Below, piece by piece: positions 49,769 through 61,700 of a stretch of 64,000 bases of DNA. The notes beneath the pieces were generated by a model. It worked only from the letters and a program-made list of their open reading frames with translations, was not told the origin of the DNA and did not search any database. The translations under genes and the position numbers were made by a program. The number at the start of each line of letters is the position of its first letter. Position 1 is the stretch's first letter. Origin of the DNA: Rhabditophanes sp. KR3021 (lineage: Eukaryota; Nematoda; Chromadorea; Rhabditida; Alloionematidae); NCBI GenBank assembly GCA_963281155.1, contig CAUJLY010000003.1, positions 248,001 to 312,000 on the forward strand, in the 5' to 3' direction.

Positions 49769-49981
49769 GTTTATTTTGTATGTTTCGAGGAAACAACTGA
49801 ATGTTGGAAAGTGTTGGTGGTAGGTGCAGGGATGTTGGGAAGATGTGTCCTTCAAGATGAATCTCTAATCATCAATATAAAGTTAAATAATAAAGCATAA
49901 ATCAAGGTATCAGATTATCAAAATAAATGAAACAAAAGAGAATAAGGAAGTGTAAAAGTTTTATTTAAATCTGAGATCACA

Positions 49982-50196
49982 TTAGTTAACATTGCATTTA
50001 GTCAATTCGTGCTCCAAGTTATCCATTAGCAGCTGCTTGATCAGAGCCATAGTCTTTTCCTTCTCCTGTTCTGACAGATTGCGTTTGTTGACGTTTTCCC
50101 AGATCGGCTTGACCACTTGAGTGTGGAAGGTAGAAAGCTTGGACTCCAAGTTAGTTGTTACTTCTGATTGGTTGGTACCGCTTTTTTTAGGGCCAT
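49982..50196 (-). CDS. Small unknown helical protein with a frame break at its start
   Basis: The ATG at 50196 reads MALKK and then goes out of frame at a run of seven A (T7 at 50182-50188 on the plus strand). Adding one base would continue into SGTNQSEVTTNLESKLSTFH and end in DNLEHELTKCNVN, about 70 aa, highly helical. The same frame is open far upstream, but that part is basic and not protein-like. Family not recognised. It lies 214 bp upstream of CISD3 on the same strand. Confidence 0.5.
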
Positions 50197-50725
50197 CGTA
50201 GAATGTTAGAAATATGTTAAGTCGCCACCGACAATATATTGTAACTTTGCTAAAGTGATGATTCTTGGTTAGCACCACTTTAATCGTGTGAAGAAATATA
50301 CGATTTGGATGGCGTGTCTTCAATTTGGTTCTAGATATCTTTTTATTGTTTCCAAAAGCAAACTTTGATACTAAATTGTCAAACAGCAATTGATTTAAAT
50401 CCAGAGCAACATATTGGAATTTGGCTTTGCAAGTTCAATTCAACACAACCATACAATTTTTTCATGTACATAAATTTAAAGTGTACAAGATGTGTCAGTT
50501 GCTTTTATGAGAACTGTTAAACTTTTAAAGAAATACGTTGCTAGATGATGCCAAAGGTTTGTAAAAAGTGGTTATTTAAACTTGATTTGCGCTTTTAAAA
50601 AAAGTCTGCATGGTACTCACACACATTTTAAAACTTCCTTTCATCTTAAACAGAAACTTTTTGGAACCATCTACATCAACTTGCTCTTAAACATTTCAAA
50701 TTAATTGGTCCAATTTAAACAAAAA
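50197..50725. other. Divergent upstream region of TRMT112
   Basis: Contains the open but unsupported extension of the preceding frame to 50389 and the promoter side of TRMT112. Nothing else seen. Confidence 0.35.
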
Positions 50726-51195
50726 ATGAAGCTTTTGACTCATAACTTTTTATCTTCACGTCTTTTGAAGGGAGTATCTAATGGGTATCCTTTAAAATTG
50801 GAAGTCACGAGTGTAGAGGTATGTTTAGTTTCAAAAAATCATTTAATATTTACTTTTACAGCAAACTGAAGTCCCTTTTGACGAAGACACCATTAAAAGA
50901 CTTCTTTGCAGGGTGGATTATGATGCTTTATACATTGCAGCTGAAGCTTGTAAGCTAGCCGGCGATCTACCAAAAACTCTTCCCGAAAATGCCAGAACCG
51001 ATATTGAATTTTTAAAAAAGGTTCCCTTAACATCAATAATCCAATAATCCCATCTTTTTTCAGTTACACGCAATCCTGAACGGCACAAACGTACTCGAAG
51101 GAAGTTTGATTTGCCCTGAAACCGGGAGAGTGTTTCCTATCAAAATGGGGATACCTAATATGACTGTCAATGAAGATGAATGTGCAAACAGTTAA
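50726..51195 (+). CDS. TRMT112: TRMT112, activating subunit of methyltransferases
   Basis: Three exons (50726-50818, 50862-51020, 51064-51195) encode 127 aa. The start [16 protein letters not shown] and the end [20 protein letters not shown] are signatures of Trm112. The partner proteins are tRNA, rRNA and eRF1 methyltransferases. Of the zinc-ribbon cysteines seen in yeast Trm112, only the C-terminal one is clear, as in metazoa. AATAAA at 51252-51257. Confidence 0.93.
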
Positions 51196-51268
51196 ATATG
51201 CTAATTTGCTTTTCTGATGATCTTGTACTTTCTTTGATTCATTCATTTACGAATAAAATAATTTGATT

Positions 51269-51478
51269 TGCTTCTGACATATTCTAATTTTAATCAAAGT
51301 TGCTTCGATATATTTTAATTTTGATCAAAGTTGCTTTGATATATTCTAATCTTGATCAAAGTTGCTTTGATACATTCTAATCTTAATCAAACTTTCTTCG
51401 ATATATTCTAATTTTAATCAAAGTTGCTTCGATACATTCTAATTTTAATGAAATTTGCTTTCAAATAGTCTGATTTAA
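51269..51478. repeat. 31-bp minisatellite, about 6.5 copies
   Basis: Imperfect units of the type tgcttcgatatattctaatt followed by ttaatcaaagt, directly after the TRMT112 3' end and before the right arm. Confidence 0.85.
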
Positions 51479-51548
51479 AAGAAGATGTCATTGGGAATCG
51501 ACCTCATATATTACATGCAATGGTTCCCATCAAGAAGGAAGTTCTTAA

Positions 51549-51929
51549 GACAGAAAGCGTCATCATCATAGCAGATGGGCTCAGTTTCATTCTTTTGAAA
51601 GCTGGAGCCTCTTTATGTTCCGAGGCTTCTTTAGAATGTACGGTGCGAAAGATCAAACAGTCAAGATCGACATGAACAAGTTGATAAAAAACAATGGAGA
51701 GGTCCAGTATCAAAATGCTATTTTGGAATTGCATAAGAATCTCGTAGACATCAATGTTGGCTCAAATGTATTTGTTATACCGACTTGCCTTACTCATGAT
51801 GAAAGGTTGGAAGAGATGATGAAATTGTTTGACCACTTAAAGTATCTGTTATTTAAGCAGATAGTGTTAAGCCACACATCTGTTTCAGTCTTTCGTCAAA
51901 CCAATCAAGATGGTATATTTATACGCTAA
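51549..51929 (+). other. Protein-like open frame crossing the right-arm inner edge
   Basis: An open frame with an ATG at 51615 reads MYGAKDQTVKIDMNKLIKNN, then a helical charged stretch to MMKLFDHLKYLLF, where the arm begins (51855). The part inside the arm is repetitive-arm sequence. An alternative frame at 51520-51690 is also protein-like. It may be the truncated remains of a gene; no family recognised. Confidence 0.3.
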
Positions 51930-52293
51930 GTTTTTCATTACCTAAGAATAGATTCACACCTCAATCATTCCTTAACTTGGCATAGATTGGATAGTGGCAC
52001 GTTTCAATAAAAAGATGGTTGAGTACAAAAAGAATGTTGAACGTCAATTTAGTTTATTACGTTGAAAGAAGATCAAGTTATTTTAAATTTTTACTTCAAA
52101 AGAATTGAAAATGTGCGTGAAATAAAGTAATTTTAAGTATAAAAACAATTGAAAAACACATGATAAAGTGCAGAATTTATTACACTTCAATATTATTCAA
52201 TTAAACATATAGGTAGTTTATGTATGCCCACTAGGGCATTATTATTACAAAAGTATATATACTATAATATTTGAAAATCAAAGATAGCTTCAA

Positions 52294-55171
52294 TCAAGCA
52301 TTTGTTCGCTTGTACTTCAGAAAATTGGGGGCGCTGTGGAAATTGAGGTTGTCCAGGTCGATGTCGAATGGCTCGCGACGTTCCATTTCCCTGAAGGCAG
52401 CCAGGAGATTTTTGCCTCTCTCGCAGTACTGGTCGGCGATGTAGAGAGGAGCAGGGATGGAGACGGGGGAGCCGACGATTTGGTATCCGTAGGCAAGGGC
52501 GTTGGTGATGGCTTGGATGGAGTCGGAAGTCAAGTCGGTGTCGTTTCTGATGACGACGTAGTGGGCCGTGTTCGCAGAGCCTTGAATAGCCATGTGACTG
52601 GTCAGCCAGAACTCGAACATGTCCGAAGTAATGCAGCTGTCGATGACTGTCCCAGGAGTGATATTTTGCTCGGCGGCTTTAACACCACAAATGACGTTCT
52701 TGAAGAATCTGATGGAAGCCTTCTTCTCACAAACAACGAATGAAAATTTAGTGTTTGGCATATTCGCTGCCATGTAATGCTCAATGACAGAGCAATCGAA
52801 TCTTGCAAACTTGATAAAGCTTCCTTCGCCCCCTGACCCAAGGCGATAGATGAGAACCTCCTTTGGCTGGTTCCCCCCATGGGTCTCAAGATACATTTGG
52901 ACAGTCTGGTCCAACACTTTCTTCCAGAAGGCAGGATCTCCAAGTCTCTTCAAGTCCATATTGAGGAAGTCCCCGACGAATTCAGTGGGAAGGCCGACAG
53001 AACTAGCCGAGTAGCCAACAGTAACAACATTGTCACTCATGAAAAGATTGTTGATGTTGGAGGTGACTCCGATAGTCAAAAGATCGCCATGAAGAAGCTC
53101 AGCATTGGCATGCTTAATGGAGATGGAGTAGTTGAATCCCCCAATTTGACATTCGATTTCATGATGATGTTCTCCAGAGTTCTGATCTTCCTGCCGTCAA
53201 CGACATCAGAAGCAGTCTTGTGCCTGAGGTCTTGGGTTGGGATGCCACTTTGAATTTCGTTGTACTTGATCAATTGATGCATGTCTTGGACCTTCGTCGG
53301 GGAGAAAAAGAAAGCAAACTCGGTGTTGGCTTGTTTCAAGTAGTCGAAGAGAGCTTTTAATGATTGTGGATCAGGCCTGACGACTTTCAATTCGTAGCAA
53401 TCAGCAACTTCCATTCCACGCGAGGTACAGACCTTTTTGAATTGCCCCAAGAAGTCCCACATCTTTCCTTCACTCAACGCATACTTTCCCTGATCGGCAA
53501 AGTAGTAGGCGGCCCAGTTGGTGAGGACGGCTGGCTTGATAAATTTGTCCGATTTGCCAGGCACGAAGGTTCCATTTTCAGTGCTTGCTTTAACAGTCGA
53601 GTTGTTGAAGTAGACGATGTTGGGACCGGGCAGTTTTCTCCCGGGAATGGTAAGCATCTTGGTGGTTGGCTTGAATCCTGCCGCTTCCAAGTACTTGTCC
53701 GAGGACAAGCCACAATAGTTGAGGATGTTCTCGATCTCCTTGGCTCTTTTGGCTGGAACAGTCGCACACGCCTTTATCATGGCGGCGATCTGATCGGGCG
53801 TCTGGGCTTTTTGCCTAACTCTCTGGTAGTCAGCAATATAAGCTTGTTCCATTGGCATATAGTTGACCTCCAGTTTGTCAGTCTCCTTCTTGTACGTCTT
53901 GAATTCAATCAAGGGGTAGTCCGGATAAGCCAGAGTGATTTGGTACTTCTCATAGAAGTAGTCATAAACACTGATGCTCCTCTCTCCCAAAAGGAAAGTC
54001 TTTTGACGAGCAGTTTGAGTAGAGACCCCAGTGATGATGATGGTCTTGCCATTCATATGTTTGGGGTAAACAACAAGGCCCCGTAAGTTGTTGATGACCA
54101 TGAGAGCAGTCGAACCAGTGAAAGGCTTCAATCCCCCACGAGGGTTGTAAAGCAGTTTTTCGTACTTACTCGACACTTCTTCGCAACCATGGAAGGCTGT
54201 CTTCTTCTGATCTACGACGATAGCAAGGCCCGATGCGTCTGGGTTGGTGGTGTCGGAGTAGGCGCGGATGGCTTGTTGGAATCCAATGCCGAGATACTTG
54301 CCTTCTGGCAATTGCGGCATGTCGTCAGCGGTAAATTTAGCTTGCTCGGGTTGCATCAGGTAGACCTTTCCTTTTTCATAAGAGGCGAAGTCGGCGGGTC
54401 TTTTGTTGATACTCATCCTCGTCAAAACCTCCAAGTAATGGCCCCCTTGTTGGAGGTCTTTTGTGGTGCCTGCTTTGACGGATTGGAAGTTGAAGTTGAA
54501 GGCAACAACTCCGACTAGGTCACACTCAGGGTAATCAGCTACCTGAATGCCCCGGAGTCCAAGGACGCTGGAACCATCATTTGCCGTAAGGTTGGCTAGG
54601 GGTTTGGTGGCATAGATGGTCCGATCGAAGTCGAAGACAAGTGTGTTTGGTTGGCATGCCCCGCGCTTGATCAACTCGCTTTCAATAATGTTCCAGATCT
54701 TGAGATGGCGGACGTGTCTGAGTACGCGGAAAAAGCTAAAAGGGACATAATGAAGTGAGAAGGGATGACAAAGTTACTCTGGCTTCTTCTTAACGACCTC
54801 ATCAGGAAGCACACGTCTGTTAACGGTGAAAGGTGCGAACGTGATCGCTCTGATGCCAACAATTTCGACATCGTATTGAATGAACTGACATTGGTCGGCA
54901 GGAATGGTTCTTTGAAGTGGAAAGAAGTTTGTTTTTGCCTTGATCGCGGCACCGACAGTTCCGGGCTTGACGGCGGGAGCCAATAGAGTGTCTTCATTGA
55001 TAATCTAAAAGAGTATTGTACATTTGTTTTAAAGGTAGATTAAGTTACTGATAAACTTCTAAGAAAGTTGGCAGCTGCGATATCATCGTTTACTGCACTA
55101 CTAAAGGCATTTTCAACATCTGGAAATTGTGGACCAGGGGCAGGTGCAGTTACAGGACCTGTTGGTGGCAT
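52294..55171 (-). pseudogene. WAGO-type Argonaute, right copy with a frame break
   Basis: Same exon plan as the left copy: 55171-55049, 55004-54778, 54735-52294. The reading is intact through residue about 650 and then shifts at a run of five C (53138-53142, five G on the coding strand), where the left copy has six. The shifted frame soon stops, which removes most of the PIWI domain; the rest of PIWI is preserved in another frame to 52294. Outside the break only three residue differences were seen (Glu/Ser, Ser/Pro, His/Tyr). It is either a very young pseudogene or an intact gene with a consensus error. Confidence 0.85.
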
Positions 55172-55175
55172 TGCA

Positions 55176-55329
55176 CTGAAATGAGTTGAACTGAGTTAAA
55201 ATTAGTTGAAATTAGTTAAACTGAGTTGAAATTAGTTAAAATGAGTTGAAATGAGTTAAACTGAGTTGAAATTAGTTAAAATTAGTTGAAATTAGTTAAA
55301 ATTAGTTGAAATGAGTTAAAATTAGTTGG
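55176..55329 (-). promoter_or_regulatory. Decamer array upstream of the right Argonaute copy
   Basis: About 15 units of the same 10-bp repeat as in the left arm, again ending in TTTCAG next to the start codon. Confidence 0.75.
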
Positions 55330-56565
55330 CATGTTTAAGTGGATTCCAAGTAAGGAAAATATGAGTAGCGAGAAGTGTTAATTTTGAATAAACTATATTA
55401 TCTATATTTTGTACAGTATGTGAAGGAGGTAAAGTTAAATGGGAATTGCAAAGTGGGCAGACAGTAAAAGAATGTTGGAGCGAGGTGGCTAAAGTAAATG
55501 ATAGTGATGTGGTAAAGAAAACGATAGTAGCAGTTGAAGAACATGATAGTGGGGTTGTAGTTAAAAAGATGGTAGTGATTGTATCAAAATGGAGTATGCT
55601 GATTATTGTGCAACAGTCCTCTTGCACACACAAATATTTTAACGGTAAAGTGCAAATTTGATCCATGCACTAGCATTGGGCACTTGTTCATTGCTTTCTG
55701 AATATAAGAATTAGATGACGCGTCAAATAAATGTTAACAGAAGAGGTGATGATAGTGGATGTGGGATGGATGACACATACATGCGTATCAAAATGCGTTG
55801 AAAACGTTCTATTAAAATAAAAATGCCTGCGTACATACATACGGCCACAACAACATAACATGATGTCCCTCTATCATTAAAAAAACGTAGGGTCAGTTCA
55901 TCAATTTGTGGAAGATGCTATCATAAACTAAGGTTCAATGTTGAACACCGTCGATTTTGTAAAGCATATAAGCAACATTTTTAATCTTTAACGTTCAACC
56001 TGTTCAGGTGGAATTTTCATCAAACAAAAATTATAATCACATATTAAAAACAGATTTATACATTATTTAAGTAATTTACATAAATTTTGTGTGATCACTT
56101 TTATTTGTACTATAAGATACTAATTACCAGAAAAGGTATAAATACTAAGTTGTAAATTAGACATTAATTGAAGTAAGTCCTAGACTTATTTGTTCCATGA
56201 ATTTGATCACCAGCGAGTGGTTCTTCGATCAATTCATCTTTCAATTCCTCTCCCTTTTTAATCAATGACTGTGGATCAAAGTAATTCATAAAACCAACAA
56301 AATGTTTTGTGTGGCGATAGGAATCTCCAACACATTTGGTTCAAATCTAAAAGTATTGTGTTTTAATCAATATAACTTAAAAATAAGACTTACACAATAC
56401 ATCTCAGGAAACGTTTAGCAAATAACCTTGATTGTTTTCATTTAGTTGTTATTTTATATTAATGATATAAAATTTAACAAGTTTATTCAAATTAAAAATA
56501 TATTACAATTAAAAAATAAGTAAGAATATGGATATAATTAAAAAGATTCACTTGATACTCACAAA

Positions 56566-56695
56566 ATACTTAGATATATATTTGTTGAATACTTTTGTAT
56601 ATTTAGATATATTTGTTGAATACTTTTGTATATTTAAATATATTTGTTGAAGACTTTTGTATACTTAGATATATTTGTTGAAGACTTCTGTACTT
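56566..56695. repeat. Minisatellite, right-arm counterpart, about 4 units
   Basis: Units of the type tatatttgttgaagactttt followed by gtatacttaga, matching 37513-37612 in inverse orientation with one more unit. Confidence 0.65.
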
Positions 56696-56708
56696 AATCA
56701 AATAAATC

Positions 56709-58277
56709 ATGTTCGAAAGTTGCCTTAAACAACTTGATATTGTGAATGCCTGCACAAAATATATTCTAAACAGACAAGCTTTTTCCAAAACTAATTACAA
56801 ACTAATAAATACACTTCTTCCAGTACGTGAAATTCAACCACTCGAATATATTCATTGTCTGCATTTTGATTCTGATTGCTCTAGTAAAAGTTATTTGTTA
56901 GGTAACAATGAGATGGGGGGACAAAGGCGCATATACTTTGAAACAAGGGATGAATTTAATGAAATAATTAATACATTTTCAGATGCGCATTGGAATAACA
57001 TTACTGAACTTCATTTAGCATTTATTGATTCCAGCAAACAGCTTGACATAAGTAAGATATCCTTTATAACATGTATAGTAGGGATATTTCTTGAAAAAGG
57101 TAAATATATTGAGGAAATAAAAATTGTGACAGCATATAATTTTGATGGTAAGATAGTTGATGAAAAAAAGCACACTTTACTTTGAAACTTTTATCTGGCA
57201 TTCAATCTGACTCGGTAAAAAGAATTACATTAAATTCGCTTCCAAAAGATTTCTTTGATATGATGGCTGCCTTCAATTTTGTAGTACAAAAAACTTCAAG
57301 AACATCTCGTTTGTGAATATAATTGACAATCATGAAAGTTTTTATATGATTGAATATTTTTCAAATATTTCAAAGTGCCATTCAAAAAAATTAAACCAAA
57401 TTTATATACTAAAAATGAGTGTTTGCTCAGGTGGAGATTTGAATGAATTTGTAACTCGTTTCGGTAATGAAGATATACCTAATGTCAAAAAATCAGCTTG
57501 TTTAGTATATGAAGGTAAAGGAGATGCAAATATTTTATATTTTCTAGACATTGAAGCCTCAATTTGTGAATTTAAATTTGATGAGTACTCTAATTTTTAT
57601 GATTACATGGCGTACCTTCCAAACTCAAAAATTTATAGATATCTCAAGAAATATTTATTAATTTTCAAGAATTGGAGTATATACGTATTGACTCGATTGA
57701 AATAGAAGTTCCAATTTCAAATACTTAACAATGCTAAAAAACATTGGTCTTAGGGAGAATGTTTTCATGGCAGCATGTCATCAGCTCTAGAATATAGATT
57801 TATTTCTTGATTGCCATCAGCAATCGAAACATTATCAGTAGACATATGCAGATCCCTTCGCAGAAAAAGAAAAGATGAATTGAAATTGTGAACTTTATAC
57901 CCATATTTAAAAAAGTTTCATCTTATGACTGATGAACATTCAACATTTTTGTATGATAGAAATTTGTTTATGGGATTTAAGGACCTTCAAGTACTTATTC
58001 TTAGATGTAATAAAAGCGCAAACTTTAATTTACCAGATTGATTGCGAGTATTAGTGCTGCTATGTTCAAGATTAGATATTACAATCGCAATGAAGCAAAT
58101 TCTCAAGAAACTATTTATTTAGATCAATTAAACAAAAAGGATAAACTATGTGGCTGTTATAATTTAAATGTTTCCTTCAAAAATAATTTTGTAGATAGAG
58201 ATAATTGGGGAATTGTAGGATCTATTTATTACAATACTTCAAATGACTTTGATTTGCATGTATGTAATTTAAAATAA
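56709..58277 (+). pseudogene. Decayed F-box/leucine-rich-like gene spanning the outer edge of the right arm
   Basis: Starts MFESCLKQLDIVNACTKYIL and follows a single protein of about 500 residues only if the frame is changed several times. Breaks lie at an A7 run (57163-57169), an A6 run (57288-57293) and further points near 57665 and 57727; stops occur near 57790 and 58040. Later pieces read MSVCSGGDLNEFVTRFGN, LQVLILRCNKSANFNLPD and CGCYNLNVSFKNNFVDRDNW. Leucine-rich spacing and the N-terminal helix resemble nematode F-box proteins, but this is a weak family call. Several breaks are single missing bases in homopolymers. Confidence 0.6.
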
Positions 58278-58333
58278 TATTTTATGCTTCTTTGCTTATT
58301 TCTTTACTATTTATATTGATGATTTTGTTTGCT

Positions 58334-58690
58334 TTAATAAAGTTTCATAGTGTGTTGGTCTTGACTCAACTCGGGGAAGTATAAATTTAATAGTGTAATA
58401 ATAAATTCCTTTCTAACAAAAGTGTTAATTGAAGTTTCTAAAAATACTTCTAACTCGGAAAGCAATAAGTTTTTCATAGATAAGTTATAAAAGCATGTGC
58501 TGTGCCCAGCAAGTATCATTCTAGAAGCACGAATGTAACCATCGGCAAGTTTCATTTTGCCATCATTAAATGGATCCTTCTCCAACAAGGCAGGAAAATT
58601 GATATATTTGATAATGGTATTCCAAATACAATCAAATTTATGATAATAATCGTAAAAAAAGAAAAGCTACATTTTTACAATATGTATACA
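58334..58690 (-). other. Protein-like open frame of unknown family
   Basis: About 118 codons without a clear start read IWNTIIKYINFPALLEKDPF, then LADGYIRASRMILAGHSTCF, and end in SQDQHTMKLY. The amino-acid pattern (amphipathic helices, charged turns) looks coding. A candidate acceptor (atgtag) lies at the upstream end. It is probably the last exon or remnant of a gene; no upstream exon was found. Confidence 0.35.
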
Positions 58691-58735
58691 CTTTCACCAA
58701 TCCTGTGCCAATCAAACTACATGTATTATCATTGA

Positions 58736-61700
58736 AACAGTATTGGGTCGCCATTTTGCTTAATATTACTCAATTAAAACATTTTGTAATTCAATATCTC
58801 ATCTTTTCAAGATGCGCAATTTGCAAAACCTCCACAGTCTTATAAGAAATATAATAATGTGGTGGTCGATTGAAGGATGAATGTGTCAAAAATTATTATG
58901 CTCACACACAGCAAATTTCTGTAAACCAGAAATACACCTTCTGATGCAAGGGAATTTTTTGTAGAAATTTGACAATCAGTGAAGTAAATAATTAGATCTC
59001 AATATATCTATGACAATCAACGATCTACGATTAATCCTTAATTGTGCATTCCATCACAACAAAGTTAATAACTAATTTATACGTTCAAGAAAGTATTGGA
59101 TTGATAAGTTTAAGAATGGGTTTTTTTGTATGCGCTAGTAATTTACATTTGAGCAGATACAGAATGCATTTTTCGAAACTCTTTTAATATTCTTGCAAGC
59201 GGTTATATCTACTCAAATAAGCCTTTCTCTTTCTACATAAGAGTTTTGATTAATGTAAACTTTTTTGACTCTTTTGAACTTAGAATTTGAGATGTTCTTT
59301 AATAACTTTGTTGCCAATTTTCAGTTTTAGTGGTTTCTTGTCACTGTGCATTTTGTTATTTGCTATTGATGCTTACTATTCTTTTGATCAATTTCGAACT
59401 CATAATAACCATTTTGGCACTTAGAAACATGTTACTAAAAAATATTTTATTTGGCCAAAACTCGACTACATGTATGACCCTCATGATCGGCAACTGCCTG
59501 TACTTGATAGTTATGTCATTAGAATCCGTATTTTAAGGGCTACAAAACTGTTAAAACCGATTTTCCTTAAACCTGTTTTTTGGATCTTTCCGACCACAAA
59601 CTTAAAAAATGTAACAGTTTTCCTTTATTTATATCTAACTATTGAATTTCAATTACAACGATTTGACTAAAACACAATTATCTATTTATTTAAAGCCTCT
59701 TAAACACACTTATTTTGATTATCCATTATGACATCTAGATTTGTAATAATATAAATAACTTGTTGATTGATAACTTCCCAAAGATGTTTCTTATTTTCGA
59801 GACAGATGATTTTGTTATATCTTTTTTATAGATGCTTTGAACAACTTGATAATATTATTTGATATCACTTGCATAAATAAACAACTTATTTTTCATTATT
59901 ATACATTCATTTTTAATTAATAAAACTAAAAGCTTTCTTTTGTGCATTTGCGAAATATCTAGACTTCGTTTAGGAGCACATTAATTAATTCAATAGAAAA
60001 TAACTTCAAAAACATATCATTTCAAGGAATAGATAAATTATTTATGATCGTGGCATAAAAGAATACATTAATATTAATTTACAATCTATTAATTATTAAT
60101 CTTTACTTTAAAAGTATTTATTTAGAAAACGATCATTTCTGACATTCTTCCATTTTTATAGGTTTTATAGTATTCATCAAAACTTCAAATAACACATTTT
60201 CCAATCACTTCTGCGAAATCAATGCATTCAAAAAGCAGAATCTCTATTCAACTTCAAAAGCAAAGTGTTTTAGAGAATTAACATCTTTTTGCTACTTTAA
60301 TTTTTATTAGATAAATCTTACCGATCAACTTTTAGTTGCATCTTACTCCTACATTGGCCATTACCTCGAGTCACAGAGTATTATGAAGAGAGTAATGTGT
60401 ATGAAGTTGTGTGAAAGTGATTGGTATTGACAAGTAACAAACATTTTCCCTCAAAATGATTAAAAGATCTGGCCAGCCTTCTGCTTTTTTATCAATATAT
60501 CAGATAACCTTAAAATAAAGAACGCTTAAATCATCATCCTAGAACACACCTCATCATTGTGTGACATATTACATTTATTTATATCTTGGGAAACTTTTTT
60601 AATAATAGAGGTTGTGGTAAACTTTTGACTCCCACATTCCATTCTACGCCTTCTTACGAAACACATTTGTCGGCCGGTTTTGTTTGTGTGCACTACAAAG
60701 ATTCGACTTAATATTTTCGGAAGGGCCTATCATTATAAAGCTGATGCTGCCGTTTTGATTAGTAGAAATAGTGTATGTAGATGTTTCTATCCCCATTTAA
60801 TTCCGTTCACTACCCCGAATTATCTTTTTATCACCACTCTATCTTTTATTGTTCTACTTATATATTGCCCCGTTGTAGAAATTTATCTTACTTTACGAAT
60901 TTATACAAATTTCTTCTGTTAACAAGAAGCTACTAGTTACTTTCATTTATTTACTGCTTTTCGTGTCAAAAGTAACTTTGCAGATTGCAAGAGCACTGCC
61001 CTCGAGAGAGATATAGTTGCAAGATGGTGATGTCTCGTCTAAAACACTAGATCACAAACTTTTCTCTGTTGCTATTCAGATTTGGTCGAGATCAAATAGG
61101 TTGGCGGGTACTGATTTGAAGTAAATAACGACCGTCGATGTTATTCAAAACTAATCATATCGAATATATATAAAAGGTCTATTATCCTCCTCTACTAAGC
61201 TCCTACTACACTCCTTCATCGCTAGCATCATATAGTTAAAGGTTAAATAACTTTTGCGTAGGTGAAACTTTCATTCCTCTTAAATTTCATTTAAAATAGA
61301 AATATTTATTATTAAGACATTGTTTCATAACACAATTTATTTTTAAAACATTTATTTATTAGACATTTCTTTACCATACATTTCTTTATAAATATATCTG
61401 CTCATTAGCAATATCTTCCAAATAATATTCATATCTTCTTCGTGTGTTCGTATGTTCATTTCTTCACATTAATGTAATAATAAAAATTAGATACTTACAA
61501 ATTTACAAATTGTTTCCGAATCGGATACCCGGCCTTTACAAACAAACCATTTCTTCGGGCAAACATGTTTTACAATTTCAACTATTTGATTTTAATCACT
61601 TTTCCCTTTCATTCCGTACAAATAATAATTAATTTTTAATACTTTTCCTTTTTTGCAATATTTCTACAAACAAAACATATTTATTTATGTCTGCAACAAA

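Larger units (their letters stand above)
51855..56901 (-). repeat. Right arm of the inverted duplication (5.0 kb)
   Basis: Reverse-complement match to 37306-42488. It carries the frameshifted Argonaute copy and shares its upstream arrays. At its outer edge the F-box-like relic reads straight through into flanking DNA, which suggests that this arm is the original. Confidence 0.95.

Noticed and set aside
50197..50389. N-terminal extension of the small protein at 49982
   Set aside because: It is basic and unlike the helical body. An ATG next to the A7 run explains the gene better.
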